Shown: positions 1-6,255 of the stretch, in pieces
Layout: each line of letters opens with the position of its first letter
Position numbering within the stretch: position 1 is the first letter of the stretch
Source of the DNA: a bacterium
GTDB taxonomy: Bacteria; Chloroflexota; Dormibacteria; UBA8260; Bog-877
Direction: 5' to 3'
Assembly (NCBI GenBank): GCA_021817025.1
Contig: JAKAWF010000104.1
Coordinates: 1 to 10,628 of the forward strand
Length of the DNA stretch: 10,628 nucleotides
The notes under the pieces: model-generated
Database searches by the model: none
What the model saw: only the letters and a program-made list of their open reading frames with translations
What the model was told of the DNA's origin: nothing
Position numbers and translations under genes: made by a program

Positions 1-225
1 ATCCGCGCTCCAGGTGCCCAGGGCATGTGGACCGCCGCCTGTACCGTCTGAGGACGGCCCGGGAACGAACGGGCGGTGGCTCCAACTGAGCCGCAACTGG
101 CACGGTCCGGCCAGTCACGGAGGTCTTGAGCGGCGTTGCTGTCCCGGTCGACCAGCTCACCCGCCACCACGCAGACGAGATGCTTGGCCAGCTGCTTGGG
201 CTCGATCAGCCGGCTCCCGCATGCC
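1..225 (-). pseudogene. TnpB (IS605 OrfB) C-terminal remnant
   Basis: The minus-strand frame that stays open from about 260 to the left edge reads as the zinc-ribbon plus last RuvC motif of TnpB, the RNA-guided nuclease of IS200/IS605 and IS607 elements. Intact proteins show C-x2-C, about 15 residues, C-x2-C-G-x3-DRDxNAAxNL. Here the order and spacing are kept: one Cys in GACGS, 15 residues, CVVAGELV, then DRDSNAAQDLRDWPD. The first Cys of the first pair and the second Cys of the second pair are gone, so the zinc site should not form. The DRD acidic residue survives. No start codon or upstream catalytic region is present: the frame begins just after a TGA at 261-263, next to a 14-bp palindrome. 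The family call rests on motif spacing. The C-terminal tail continues beyond the window, where a transposon right end or omega-RNA trace might lie. Confidence 0.72.
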
Positions 226-257
226 CCATTAGCGGTCGCTGCGGCGGTCCCGGCGGA

Positions 258-271
258 GCCTCACGTGAGGC
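258..271. repeat. 14-bp perfect palindrome
   Basis: GCCTCACGTGAGGC is a perfect palindrome between the stop of the SCO/TlpA fusion gene (297) and the TnpB remnant. It could be part of a transcript-end hairpin for the leftward operon, an operator, or a trace of the insertion boundary. No T-run follows, so it is not a standard intrinsic terminator. Function unknown. Confidence 0.5.
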
Positions 272-296
272 ATGACATCAAGCCGGCCGCAGGTCC

Positions 297-1868
297 TCAG
301 TTGGTGAGCAGCTTGGCCAGCGAGGCCCTGAGCTGGGCCGGCTGCAGCTGCCCCAGCACCAGGGTGGACACCCGCCCGCTCGGGTCGATGAAGACCGCCA
401 CCGGCAGACCCGGCAGCCCGTAGCTCTGAGCCACCGTCCCCTGGCTGTCCAGCAGGGTCGGGAGGTGGACGCCGATGCCGCTCAGGAACCGAGCCGCGGT
501 GGCGGCTGACTCCTGCTCGTCGATCAGGACCACCCGCAGCCCTCGGGAGCGGTACTCGCCGGCGGCCTTCGCCACCAGGCTCATGTCCGCTCTGCAGTTG
601 GTGCACCAGCTCGCCCAGAAGTCAAGCATCACGGGATGACCGCGGAGCTGACTCAGGCTGAGCTGGCCGCCGTCGCTCGCCGACAATGTGAAGCCAGGCG
701 CGAGATGGCCCGGAATCGCGGCGGTGGTGCCCGGAAACGCCGCCACCTGGTGCTCCTGCTGCAGCAGGGGGATGATCGTCTGCAGCAGGGTCTGGGGCGT
801 CCAGGAGCCGCCCGTCTTCTGCTCGGACCGGCCCTGGGCGTCCAGGTACTTGTAGATGGTGGGGGGGATCGACCCAGTTCCCAGGGCCGGCCACGACTGC
901 ATCACCGTGACGATGTAACCCTGGGGGTTGATCACCTCCACCACGGAGGCGTGGACCAGGTTGTGAAGCTCCGGTTTGCCGGTGAAGAGGTCGAGGGGGG
1001 CGGGACCGCCCCAGGCGAGCGCCTGGACCGGGGGCACCCCCAGCTGGGACCAGAAGCCGTTGATCGCGGAGGTGCTCCCGGTCAGCAGCGGCCACGGTAG
1101 GGAGAAGTGGCGCTGGTACTTGGTCAGGATGGCGGGGGTGTCGTGGCCAGGGTCCTGGGTCACCTCCACGATCTGGACCTGATTGGAAAGGCCGTGCTGC
1201 CACAGCAGGTGGCGCAGCTGGAGCAAGGCCGCCGCCACCAGCGGGCACGTCTCCTGACACTCGGTCAGGAAGGAGGCCAGGACCACCACCTTGCCCCGGT
1301 ACTGACTGAGATGCACCGGCTGCCCCTGCTGATTGACGAAGCCGGTGCTGGGGACGGCGCGGATCTGATCCGAGGCCAGGGCCAGCCCGAAGCTGACCTG
1401 GCTGCTGCCGCCGTAGGCGGCGGCGGCGACCAGATGGGAGCCGGCCCGGCCGCCGTTGACGTGGAAGGTGAACAGCAGCGGGGTCGTCTGGTCCGCTCTG
1501 ACCTGGAAGCCGACCGTCTGGGTGTCGCGGATCAAGCCGCCAGCGCCGGTGCGGAGCTCCAACTCTGCCTGAGCGTAACTGCCGGCGGCCAGGGTCACCT
1601 GCGCCAGGCTGGCCGCGTTGGGTGCCAGGTAGGAGCCCGGCAGCGAGATCGTGTCAGCCGCCGCGGGGGCACTCTCCCAGCCGGCGCCGGCCTGTCTCAC
1701 GCGCAGGCCCACCAGCTGGACTCTGAGCTGCCCCGAGGGAGCTGGCAGCATCACGCTGGTCAGCACCAGCAGCCTTCCGGAACGGGTGGAAGAGATCCGC
1801 GAGACAGCGAAGATCAGCGCCCCCGCGATCACGGCCACACCCAGCATGACCGCCAGCCAGCGCTTCAT
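297..1868 (-). CDS. Membrane-anchored DUF4382-like / SCO1 / TlpA triple fusion
   Basis: Predicted 523-residue extracytoplasmic redox protein. Residues 5-22 form an uncleaved signal anchor. Residues about 32-165 resemble a DUF4382-like beta sandwich (a VQLVGLRV strand, then W, then LAAGSYAQAELEL). Residues about 170-345 are SCO1/SenC-like: CQETC at 204-208, DPGHDTP near 239-245, and a His at 306 in LVHAS, matching the Cys/Cys/His copper ligands of the family. Residues about 380-523 are TlpA/ResA-like thioredoxin: WCTNC with Cys422 and Cys425, and cis-Pro489 in GLPV. Known family roles are copper delivery to cytochrome oxidase CuA (SCO) and reduction of apo-cytochrome or CuA-site thiols (TlpA). 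One chain carrying both suggests a self-contained metallation and thiol-reduction unit; that is inference, as no oxidase gene is visible. Start ATG 1868 has only a weak purine-rich leader. It lies 66 bp behind the PRC-like gene and is probably co-transcribed with it. Confidence 0.88.
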   Translation of the reverse strand: MKRWLAVMLGVAVIAGALIFAVSRISSTRSGRLLVLTSVMLPAPSGQLRVQLVGLRVRQAGAGWESAPAAADTISLPGSYLAPNAASLAQVTLAAGSYAQAELELRTGAGGLIRDTQTVGFQVRADQTTPLLFTFHVNGGRAGSHLVAAAAYGGSSQVSFGLALASDQIRAVPSTGFVNQQGQPVHLSQYRGKVVVLASFLTECQETCPLVAAALLQLRHLLWQHGLSNQVQIVEVTQDPGHDTPAILTKYQRHFSLPWPLLTGSTSAINGFWSQLGVPPVQALAWGGPAPLDLFTGKPELHNLVHASVVEVINPQGYIVTVMQSWPALGTGSIPPTIYKYLDAQGRSEQKTGGSWTPQTLLQTIIPLLQQEHQVAAFPGTTAAIPGHLAPGFTLSASDGGQLSLSQLRGHPVMLDFWASWCTNCRADMSLVAKAAGEYRSRGLRVVLIDEQESAATAARFLSGIGVHLPTLLDSQGTVAQSYGLPGLPVAVFIDPSGRVSTLVLGQLQPAQLRASLAKLLTN

Positions 1869-1934
1869 CCTGGCTCTGGGTTCAGCCCGCCCGCCGCCGC
1901 TCCCAGCAGCCTGATGGTCGGGGGCGGAACCGCC

Positions 1935-2285
1935 TCAGCCGTCCTTCCACTCGGCGTGCTTGCGGAACAGCCCGCCCTCGCCCAGGTGGTACCAACGCGC
2001 CGCCTGGTAATCGGGCAGTTGCGAGACCGCGTCCGGGGAAAGGTCGGTGTGGACCGCGGCCAGGGTGATCTTGACCACGCTGGCAGCCGCCACCTCCGCC
2101 ATCCGGCCACCCTCCGCCAGCTTCACCGCCAGCCCGTGGAAGATGTCCTCGCCCTCGTCCCCCAGGAGAGACTCGGTCGTCCCGAAGACGTCCCCCCCTT
2201 GGTCCAGGATCGGCGCGTGGTAAGGGGTCCTTATCCAGGCGACCTGCTGGTCGTCCGCCGCCGCATCGATGGCCGCGTCACTCAT
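1935..2285 (-). CDS. PRC-barrel / DUF2171-like small protein
   Basis: 116-residue cytoplasmic protein without signal peptide or membrane segment. Residues about 14-85 follow the PRC-barrel/DUF2171 pattern: an opening strand, a G-D-V-F-G turn, LLGDEGEDIFHGLAVKL, then V-A-A-A-S-V-V-K-I and an acidic HTDLSPDAVSQLPDY end. These small beta barrels bind protein or RNA partners; members outside RimM and photosynthetic H subunits mostly lack a known role, and none is asserted here. A TTG nine bases upstream (2294) touches the GGAGG and cannot be the start; ATG 2285 has GGAGG at a 9-base spacing. It lies 84 bp after the protease gene and 66 bp before the SCO/TlpA gene, so it is probably the middle gene of one leftward operon. 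Confidence 0.68.
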   Translation of the reverse strand: MSDAAIDAAADDQQVAWIRTPYHAPILDQGGDVFGTTESLLGDEGEDIFHGLAVKLAEGGRMAEVAAASVVKITLAAVHTDLSPDAVSQLPDYQAARWYHLGEGGLFRKHAEWKDG

Positions 2286-2294
2286 GGCACTCAA

Positions 2295-2299
2295 CCTCC
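2295..2299 (-). promoter_or_regulatory. Shine-Dalgarno GGAGG deciding the PRC-like gene start
   Basis: On the minus strand GGAGG is followed by 9 bases and then ATG at 2285. An in-frame TTG directly abuts the GGAGG (spacing zero), so the ATG is the real start and the longer reading is wrong by three codons. Confidence 0.7.
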
Positions 2300-2369
2300 A
2301 GGTAGGATTGCTGGCTCCGACTCCATGGTAGGACTGGCTGGGCGGCCGGGGCGGCGAGGATGTGCCGGC

Positions 2370-3434
2370 TCAGGGAACGCCCGCTGGAAGCTGGCCCAGC
2401 ACGATCGAGATGGTGGTCTTGGCGCCGTTGGGCTCGGTCACCGCGAGCTTGACGGTCTGCCCGGGGCTCATGTTGGCCAGCGCGTCGGTGAGGTTCTGCA
2501 CCGAGAGAGTCTCCTGCCCGTTGATGGCGGTGATCACATCCTGCACCTTCAGCCCCGCCTGGCTGACCTGGGAGCGGGTGATCTTCACCACCAGCACTCC
2601 ATTGGGTTGGCCCTGGTTGTTGGTGACCTGCTCGACGTCGACCCCGATGAAGGCGCGGTTGGAGTTGATCACCTTGCCGTACTTGACGATCTGGCCGGCG
2701 ATGTCGGTGACCACGTTGCTGGGGATCGCGAACCCGATCCCGGGAGCCTGGCTGCTGCCCAGCTGAGGATCGAGAGCGGCCAGGGTCGGGATCCCCACCA
2801 CCTGGCCCGCGAGATCCACCAGGGCGCCGCCACTGTTGCCCGGGTTGATCGGGGCGCTGGTCTGGATCACGTTGGGCAAGGTCACCCCGTTGGGCTCGCT
2901 GACGGTCCTGCCGACCGCCGAGATGATCCCGTCGGTGGCGCTGCTCTGGAACCCCAGGGGGTTGCCGATCGCCATCACGATGTCGCCCACCTGGAGCTGG
3001 GAGGAGTTGGCGAAGGTGGCGGCATGCAGGCCGCTGGCATTTATGTGGATCACCGCCAGGTCGTCACCGGGGAAGTTGTTGACCAGGGTTCCGGGGTAGG
3101 TCTTGCCATCCGAGAGCGTCACCGTGAAGTTCTTGAACCCGTTGGCGACATGGTTGTTGGTGACGATGTCGCCCTGGACATTGAAGATGATCCCGGACCC
3201 CAGGTCCTGCGAGGTGGAGATCTGCACCACCGAGGGGCTGACCGTCTTGTACAGGTTCACGTAGTCGGCCTGGAGCGCCAGCAGCGACTGGGAGAGGCTG
3301 GTCTGCGCAGCCGACGGGGTGGGGATCTGGGCCACCTTGGGCGCGCTGCCTCGCGGCGCGGTACTGCCACAGCCCGCCAGCAAGAGCACCAGGGCCGGCA
3401 CAAAGAGCAGGAGCGACCGCTTCAGGAGTGCCAT
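2370..3434 (-). CDS. HtrA/DegP-family serine protease lipoprotein with PDZ domain
   Basis: 354 residues. Residues 1-22 are a lipoprotein signal: KR, a hydrophobic run, then lipobox L-A-G-C with Cys22 as the likely lipidation site, placing the protease outside the membrane. The trypsin-like domain spans about 60-250 with the full triad: His95 in TNNHVANGF, Asp125 in DDLAVIHI, Ser201 in NPGNSGGALVD; GIGFAIPSN follows at 232-240. One PDZ domain occupies about 258-345 (FIGVDVEQV, GLKVQDVITAINGQ, GQTVKLAV). Trypsin plus one PDZ and no second PDZ matches DegS/HtrA-type proteases that degrade or sense misfolded envelope proteins. A serine-rich linker joins lipid anchor and protease. GGAGG lies 15 bases before the ATG, longer than ideal, but no other in-frame start fits. 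It heads a leftward operon with the PRC-like and SCO/TlpA genes, suggesting envelope protein and redox maintenance. The gene symbol (htrA, degP or degS type) cannot be fixed from sequence alone. Confidence 0.93.
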   Translation of the reverse strand: MALLKRSLLLFVPALVLLLAGCGSTAPRGSAPKVAQIPTPSAAQTSLSQSLLALQADYVNLYKTVSPSVVQISTSQDLGSGIIFNVQGDIVTNNHVANGFKNFTVTLSDGKTYPGTLVNNFPGDDLAVIHINASGLHAATFANSSQLQVGDIVMAIGNPLGFQSSATDGIISAVGRTVSEPNGVTLPNVIQTSAPINPGNSGGALVDLAGQVVGIPTLAALDPQLGSSQAPGIGFAIPSNVVTDIAGQIVKYGKVINSNRAFIGVDVEQVTNNQGQPNGVLVVKITRSQVSQAGLKVQDVITAINGQETLSVQNLTDALANMSPGQTVKLAVTEPNGAKTTISIVLGQLPAGVP

Positions 3435-3522
3435 CTCGACCGAACCCTGCCTCCATCTTCCGACCCTGTCTCAGACCACGCCACCGAGCTGGCGAGACGC
3501 TCCCGCTCGAGGCCCACCACCG

Positions 3523-3551
3523 CTACTACGGTACCCCACCCAAGTTAACAA
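3523..3551 (-). promoter_or_regulatory. Possible promoter for the htrA-led operon
   Basis: On the minus strand TTGTTA (3551-3546) is followed by a 17-base spacer and TAGTAG (3528-3523), about 90 bases before the protease ATG. The -35-like box is good, the -10-like box is poor. It is the best sigma70-like pair in the divergent region, but weak. Confidence 0.25.
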
Positions 3552-3673
3552 CGACTGAGCGCAAGCTGAGAGGCGGCTGAGCACGCTCCCGTCCCCCGGA
3601 GCCCCCAAACTCTGCCCCCGACACCGCGAGCGACGGCGAGGCGGCGTCCGGACCCAAGGCCAGACTCTGCCGG

Positions 3674-3685
3674 TAAGCTGAGTTG
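3674..3685 (+). promoter_or_regulatory. Leaderless -10 element for the asparaginase gene
   Basis: TAAGCT at 3674-3679 fits the extended-GC TANNNT -10 class. Counting -12 to -7 for this hexamer puts +1 at 3686, exactly the A of the ATG. No Shine-Dalgarno sequence precedes the gene, which agrees with leaderless translation as known in Actinobacteria and other high-GC lineages. No clear -35 box is visible. Confidence 0.45.
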
Positions 3686-4765
3686 ATGCAATTGGGCCCG
3701 GGTGGCGCCACCGCGGACTCGGCACCGACGCCAGACCCGGGCCGCCCTCGCTCAGGGGAGCTGAGCGACCGGGATGAGGGTGCGCCCGCAGTTCTCGCCC
3801 GCGCCTTCAGGGGGGCTGTCGAGGAGGGGGTCGTCCGCGGCCACATCGCGGTGGTCGACGGCGACGGCCAGGTGATCTCCTGGGCGGGCAACCCGCGTGC
3901 CATGACCACCCTGCGAAGTTCGTTCAAGCCGTTCCAGGCCAGCAGCTTCGTCGAGTCCGGCACCGCCGACGCGCTCGGCCTGGGGGATGCCAGCGTCGCC
4001 ATCGCGGCGTCCTCCCACCACGGCGAGGCCGCGCACCTGGAGGCGGTGAGGGCGATCCTTGAAGCCGCCCACCTGCCCGAGAGTGCGCTGCGCTGCGGGG
4101 TTCACCTGCCCAGCGACCCACTGGCGGCGGCTCAGCTCCTGGCCCGCGGTGAGCGTCCGACCGCGATCCACAACAACTGCTCCGGCAAGCACGCCGCGAT
4201 GGTGGCGGTCTGCGCCCACCGGGGCTGGCCCCAGGAGAGCTACCTGGATCGCCGCCATCCCCTTCAGGAGGAGATCGCCACCCGCCTGGGCTGGCATGCC
4301 GGCCTCGATCCGACCACGATCCCGTACGGCACCGACGGCTGCGGCCTGCCCACCTTCGGACTTGCGGTCGAGGACTTCGCCCGCGCCCTTAGCCACGCGG
4401 CCGCCACCGATTCCGCCTTCCGCCGCTGTCTGGCGGCGATGGCCGATCACCCCTTCCTGGTGGCGGGCACCGGCGCCTTCGACACCGTTCTCATGGAGTC
4501 CGAGGGCGCCCATCTGGTGGTCAAGAGCGGGGCCGCCGGTGTCCTGGCCGGAATCGCCAGGGACGGCAGTCTGGCGGTGGTGGTGAAGTTGGAGTCCGGC
4601 TCGGCGATCGGAATGGCCCAGATCGCGGCCAGGGCCCTCCAGTTGGTCGGCCTGCTGGGGCAACCCCTGGCGCCGCCGCTGGCAGCCCACCTGGCCGAGC
4701 CCGTGCGTAACTGGGTCGGCCAGGTGGTTGGTGAGATCCGGTCTGAGTTTGAACTCAGCCGCTGA
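3686..4765 (+). CDS. L-asparaginase II family protein
   Basis: 359 residues, close to the usual size of the asparaginase II (PF06089) family, which in Rhizobium-type enzymes hydrolyses L-asparagine to aspartate and ammonia. Family motifs appear in order: RSSFKPFQA (77-85), SSHHGE (109-114), NNCSGKHAA (163-171), HPLQ (191-194), GTDGCGLPT (215-223), then MADHPFLVAGTGAFDT in the second half, and a KSGAAGV loop. The Ser, Lys and Cys positions in NNCSGKH and the TDGCG loop are those conserved across the family. Residues 1-35 are a Pro/Gly/Asp-rich extension not needed by the fold; it may be translated or the true start may lie further in, but no better start codon occurs before the domain. No signal peptide, so likely cytoplasmic. 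A TTG directly before the ATG is not used here because the -10 box points at the ATG. It stands alone, with nothing nearby to set a pathway. Confidence 0.93.
   Translation: MQLGPGGATADSAPTPDPGRPRSGELSDRDEGAPAVLARAFRGAVEEGVVRGHIAVVDGDGQVISWAGNPRAMTTLRSSFKPFQASSFVESGTADALGLGDASVAIAASSHHGEAAHLEAVRAILEAAHLPESALRCGVHLPSDPLAAAQLLARGERPTAIHNNCSGKHAAMVAVCAHRGWPQESYLDRRHPLQEEIATRLGWHAGLDPTTIPYGTDGCGLPTFGLAVEDFARALSHAAATDSAFRRCLAAMADHPFLVAGTGAFDTVLMESEGAHLVVKSGAAGVLAGIARDGSLAVVVKLESGSAIGMAQIAARALQLVGLLGQPLAPPLAAHLAEPVRNWVGQVVGEIRSEFELSR
4743..4758. repeat. 16-bp inverted repeat at the 3' end of the asparaginase gene
   Basis: CTGAGTT-TG-AACTCAG has perfect 7-base arms around two bases and overlaps the last codons of the asparaginase gene. 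It may add to transcript-end folding with the next hairpin, or be chance in coding sequence. Confidence 0.4.
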
Positions 4766-4766
4766 T

Positions 4767-4792
4767 ACCGGAGCGGCACGCGCGCTGCCGGT
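4767..4792 (+). terminator. Post-stop GC-rich hairpin, possible terminator
   Basis: Starting two bases after the asparaginase TGA, ACCGGAGCG pairs with CGCT-(G bulge)-CCGGT: nine base pairs, one bulge, 7-base loop. No T-run follows, as often in high-GC genomes, so termination or 3'-end stabilisation is only plausible. Confidence 0.35.
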
Positions 4793-5149
4793 GCTTGGCC
4801 CCGCCGCCGGCAGCCTCCACCTCGCTGGAGCCGGCCACCAACGGCCGGTGGGAGAACGCCAGCGGCGTGAGGACCGGCACGCCGGCGCTGACCAGACCAT
4901 GACCGATTGGAAGAGCCCCCCGCCCAGGCCGACGGGAGGCAGCGGGACCACCCGCAGGGCCGGCCGCAGGCACGCCCAAAGCGGCATCCGCCGCGGGGCG
5001 GTGCCGAAGGCGGTGTGCGGCCCGACCGCCGCGAAGGGCGGGACGCCCAGCGTGAGTTCCAGGTGAGGCGCGTCTCACCCAGTCGAATGCACGGCGGCGC
5101 TCGAGCGGCCGTGTCACGAATGTGGCCAGTCCGTGATCGGGTGGCACCT
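4793..5149. other. Intergenic stretch without a convincing gene
   Basis: About 360 bases between asparaginase and the gtrA-like gene. Both strands have stop-free runs, but none has a start with ribosome binding site, a recognisable motif, or a continuous sensible protein. On the minus strand one frame between roughly 5060 and 4890 reads hydrophobic and Pro/Gly-rich (LGVPPFAAVGPHTAFGT), which could be a worn gene fragment; not identified. Confidence 0.4.
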
Positions 5150-5165
5150 TAACCTCTGCTAACCT
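5150..5165 (+). promoter_or_regulatory. Tandem TAACCT boxes before the gtrA-like gene
   Basis: TAACCT occurs at 5150-5155 and again at 5160-5165, ten bases apart. The second copy used as a -10 element puts +1 near 5172, two bases before the GTG at 5174, so the transcript would be nearly leaderless. No Shine-Dalgarno sequence is seen. Confidence 0.38.
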
Positions 5166-5173
5166 GACGCGCC

Positions 5174-5620
5174 GTGGGGAAGCTCTACCAGCGGTCGGCA
5201 ACACCCTTCGGGCCCGCCGACGAACTGCTCCGGGAGCACGGCCGCAGAGTGGTCTCCTTCGGCTTCGCCGGCGTGCTCGGGGTGGTGACCACGCTCGGGG
5301 GCACGGTGCTGCTCTATCGCCATCTTGGCCTGGCCCTCTGGCTGGCGTCCGGGATCTCCATCCAATCGGCGATCCTGGTCACCTTCACCGTCAACTCCCT
5401 GCTCACCTGGCGAGATCGGGAGACGGACAGCCTCGGACGCCGCTTCACCACCTTCGAGGGCGTGTCCCTGATCGGGCTCGGGATCCAGGAGCTGGTCCTG
5501 CTGGTGGGGGCCACCGACCTCCATTACTTCTACCTGCTGGTGCTGTTGGTGGGCACCGGGATCGCTTCCATCTGGAACTACCTGGTCAACAACACGGTGA
5601 CCTTCCGAGGTGCCGCCTAA
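5174..5620 (+). CDS. GtrA-family membrane protein
   Basis: 148 residues with four predicted membrane helices (about 26-47, 53-76, 93-113, 118-138) and a short charged N-terminus, the classic GtrA (PF04138) layout and length. Signature features are the FAGVLGVVTT entry to helix 1, FTVNSLLTWR at 71-80 ending helix 2, and NYLVNNTVTFR at 135-145 after helix 4. GtrA-like proteins are thought to flip undecaprenyl- or polyprenyl-phosphate sugars across the membrane for glycan modification. The partner glycosyltransferase is often adjacent; here the nearest is the GT2 gene almost 3 kb away on the other strand, so a partnership is only a possibility. Start GTG 5174 is chosen because it lies just after the -10-like box and gives the family length. 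A weak 5-bp hairpin (GTCGG/CCGAC, 5623-5640) follows the stop. Confidence 0.88.
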   Translation: MGKLYQRSATPFGPADELLREHGRRVVSFGFAGVLGVVTTLGGTVLLYRHLGLALWLASGISIQSAILVTFTVNSLLTWRDRETDSLGRRFTTFEGVSLIGLGIQELVLLVGATDLHYFYLLVLLVGTGIASIWNYLVNNTVTFRGAA

Positions 5621-6241
5621 CCGTCGGAGTCCGCCCCGACATGGCGTCTCCCGCCGGTGGCGATGGCCCTCCCGGCCTCCCTGACCGTGTGCTGGCGAGA
5701 CCGGGGGTGCAGCTGATCCTCTGGGACCAGGATGCTGGTTGGGCTCCCCAAGGCGGGGCGTCCGCCCCTCATCCAGATCCTTGCAGGCGCTTGGCCGAGC
5801 CGGGACGCTCGGAGGAGGAGTTCTCAGCGGTCTGCGGAGAGCGTCAATGCCGCAGCGGAGCCCACCGACTGCGCGCTCCCGAAGGTCGCCTCCGATGGCC
5901 CCCGCCCCGCAGCCCCTGGTACGGAGTGAGAGGCGCCTGTGACCAGACCCGGGCTGGCGCCGCACTGCCATCGCCAGGGCCGACGGGCGTTGGGCGAGCC
6001 CATCGGTCAGAAGAGCCGCAGGCTGGGCGGGAGGGTCCTACGGATGGCCATCCCCGGCCGAATCCCAGACTCGATCGGGCCGGTCGACACTCCGCGGTCC
6101 AAGTCCCGCCCATCGAGGTCCTGCGCCTCCAGCCCCTTATGTGCGCCACCGGACCGACACCATGACCAGCCCGCGCCATGATCGGCCACAGGACAATGCG
6201 GATCGGCACGTCGACCGGACCCGGCCTCGCGGGTCCGGGAC
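5621..6241. other. Gene-free stretch at start of the degraded region
   Basis: About 620 bases with no supportable gene. The longest plus-strand frame (5641-6165) and the minus-strand frame (5971-5159, running under gtrA) are rich in Arg, Pro, Gly and Ala without hydrophobic core pattern, ribosome binding site or known motif. The stretch is likely worn coding DNA or spacer. No tRNA fold, tandem repeat or array was seen. Confidence 0.45.
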
Positions 6242-6247
6242 AAGGAG
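6242..6247 (+). promoter_or_regulatory. Shine-Dalgarno AAGGAG for the MarR-like frame
   Basis: AAGGAG at 6242-6247 is followed by 8 bases and ATG at 6256, in frame with the MarR-like protein. It decides between this start, an upstream ATG (6178) without such a signal, and an internal GTG (6361). Confidence 0.5.
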
Positions 6248-6255
6248 CCCACAAG

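Noticed and set aside
1935..2294. PRC-like protein starting at TTG 2294
   Set aside because: The TTG directly touches the GGAGG, leaving no ribosome spacing; ATG 2285 fits at 9 bases.
1107..3548. Very long plus-strand open frame (813 codons) over the redox/protease operon
   Set aside because: It is the antisense shadow of three genes with clear family motifs on the minus strand, crosses their intergenic gaps, and has a His/Asp/Gly/Arg-rich composition with no fold pattern.
3752..4987. 411-codon minus-strand frame over the asparaginase gene
   Set aside because: Shadow of a gene with intact family motifs; no start signal and no domain pattern.
5159..6165. Two overlapping open frames (plus 5641-6165, minus 5971-5159) as genes
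   Set aside because: No start signal, motif, membrane pattern or composition unlike shadow; the minus frame runs under the gtrA-like gene.
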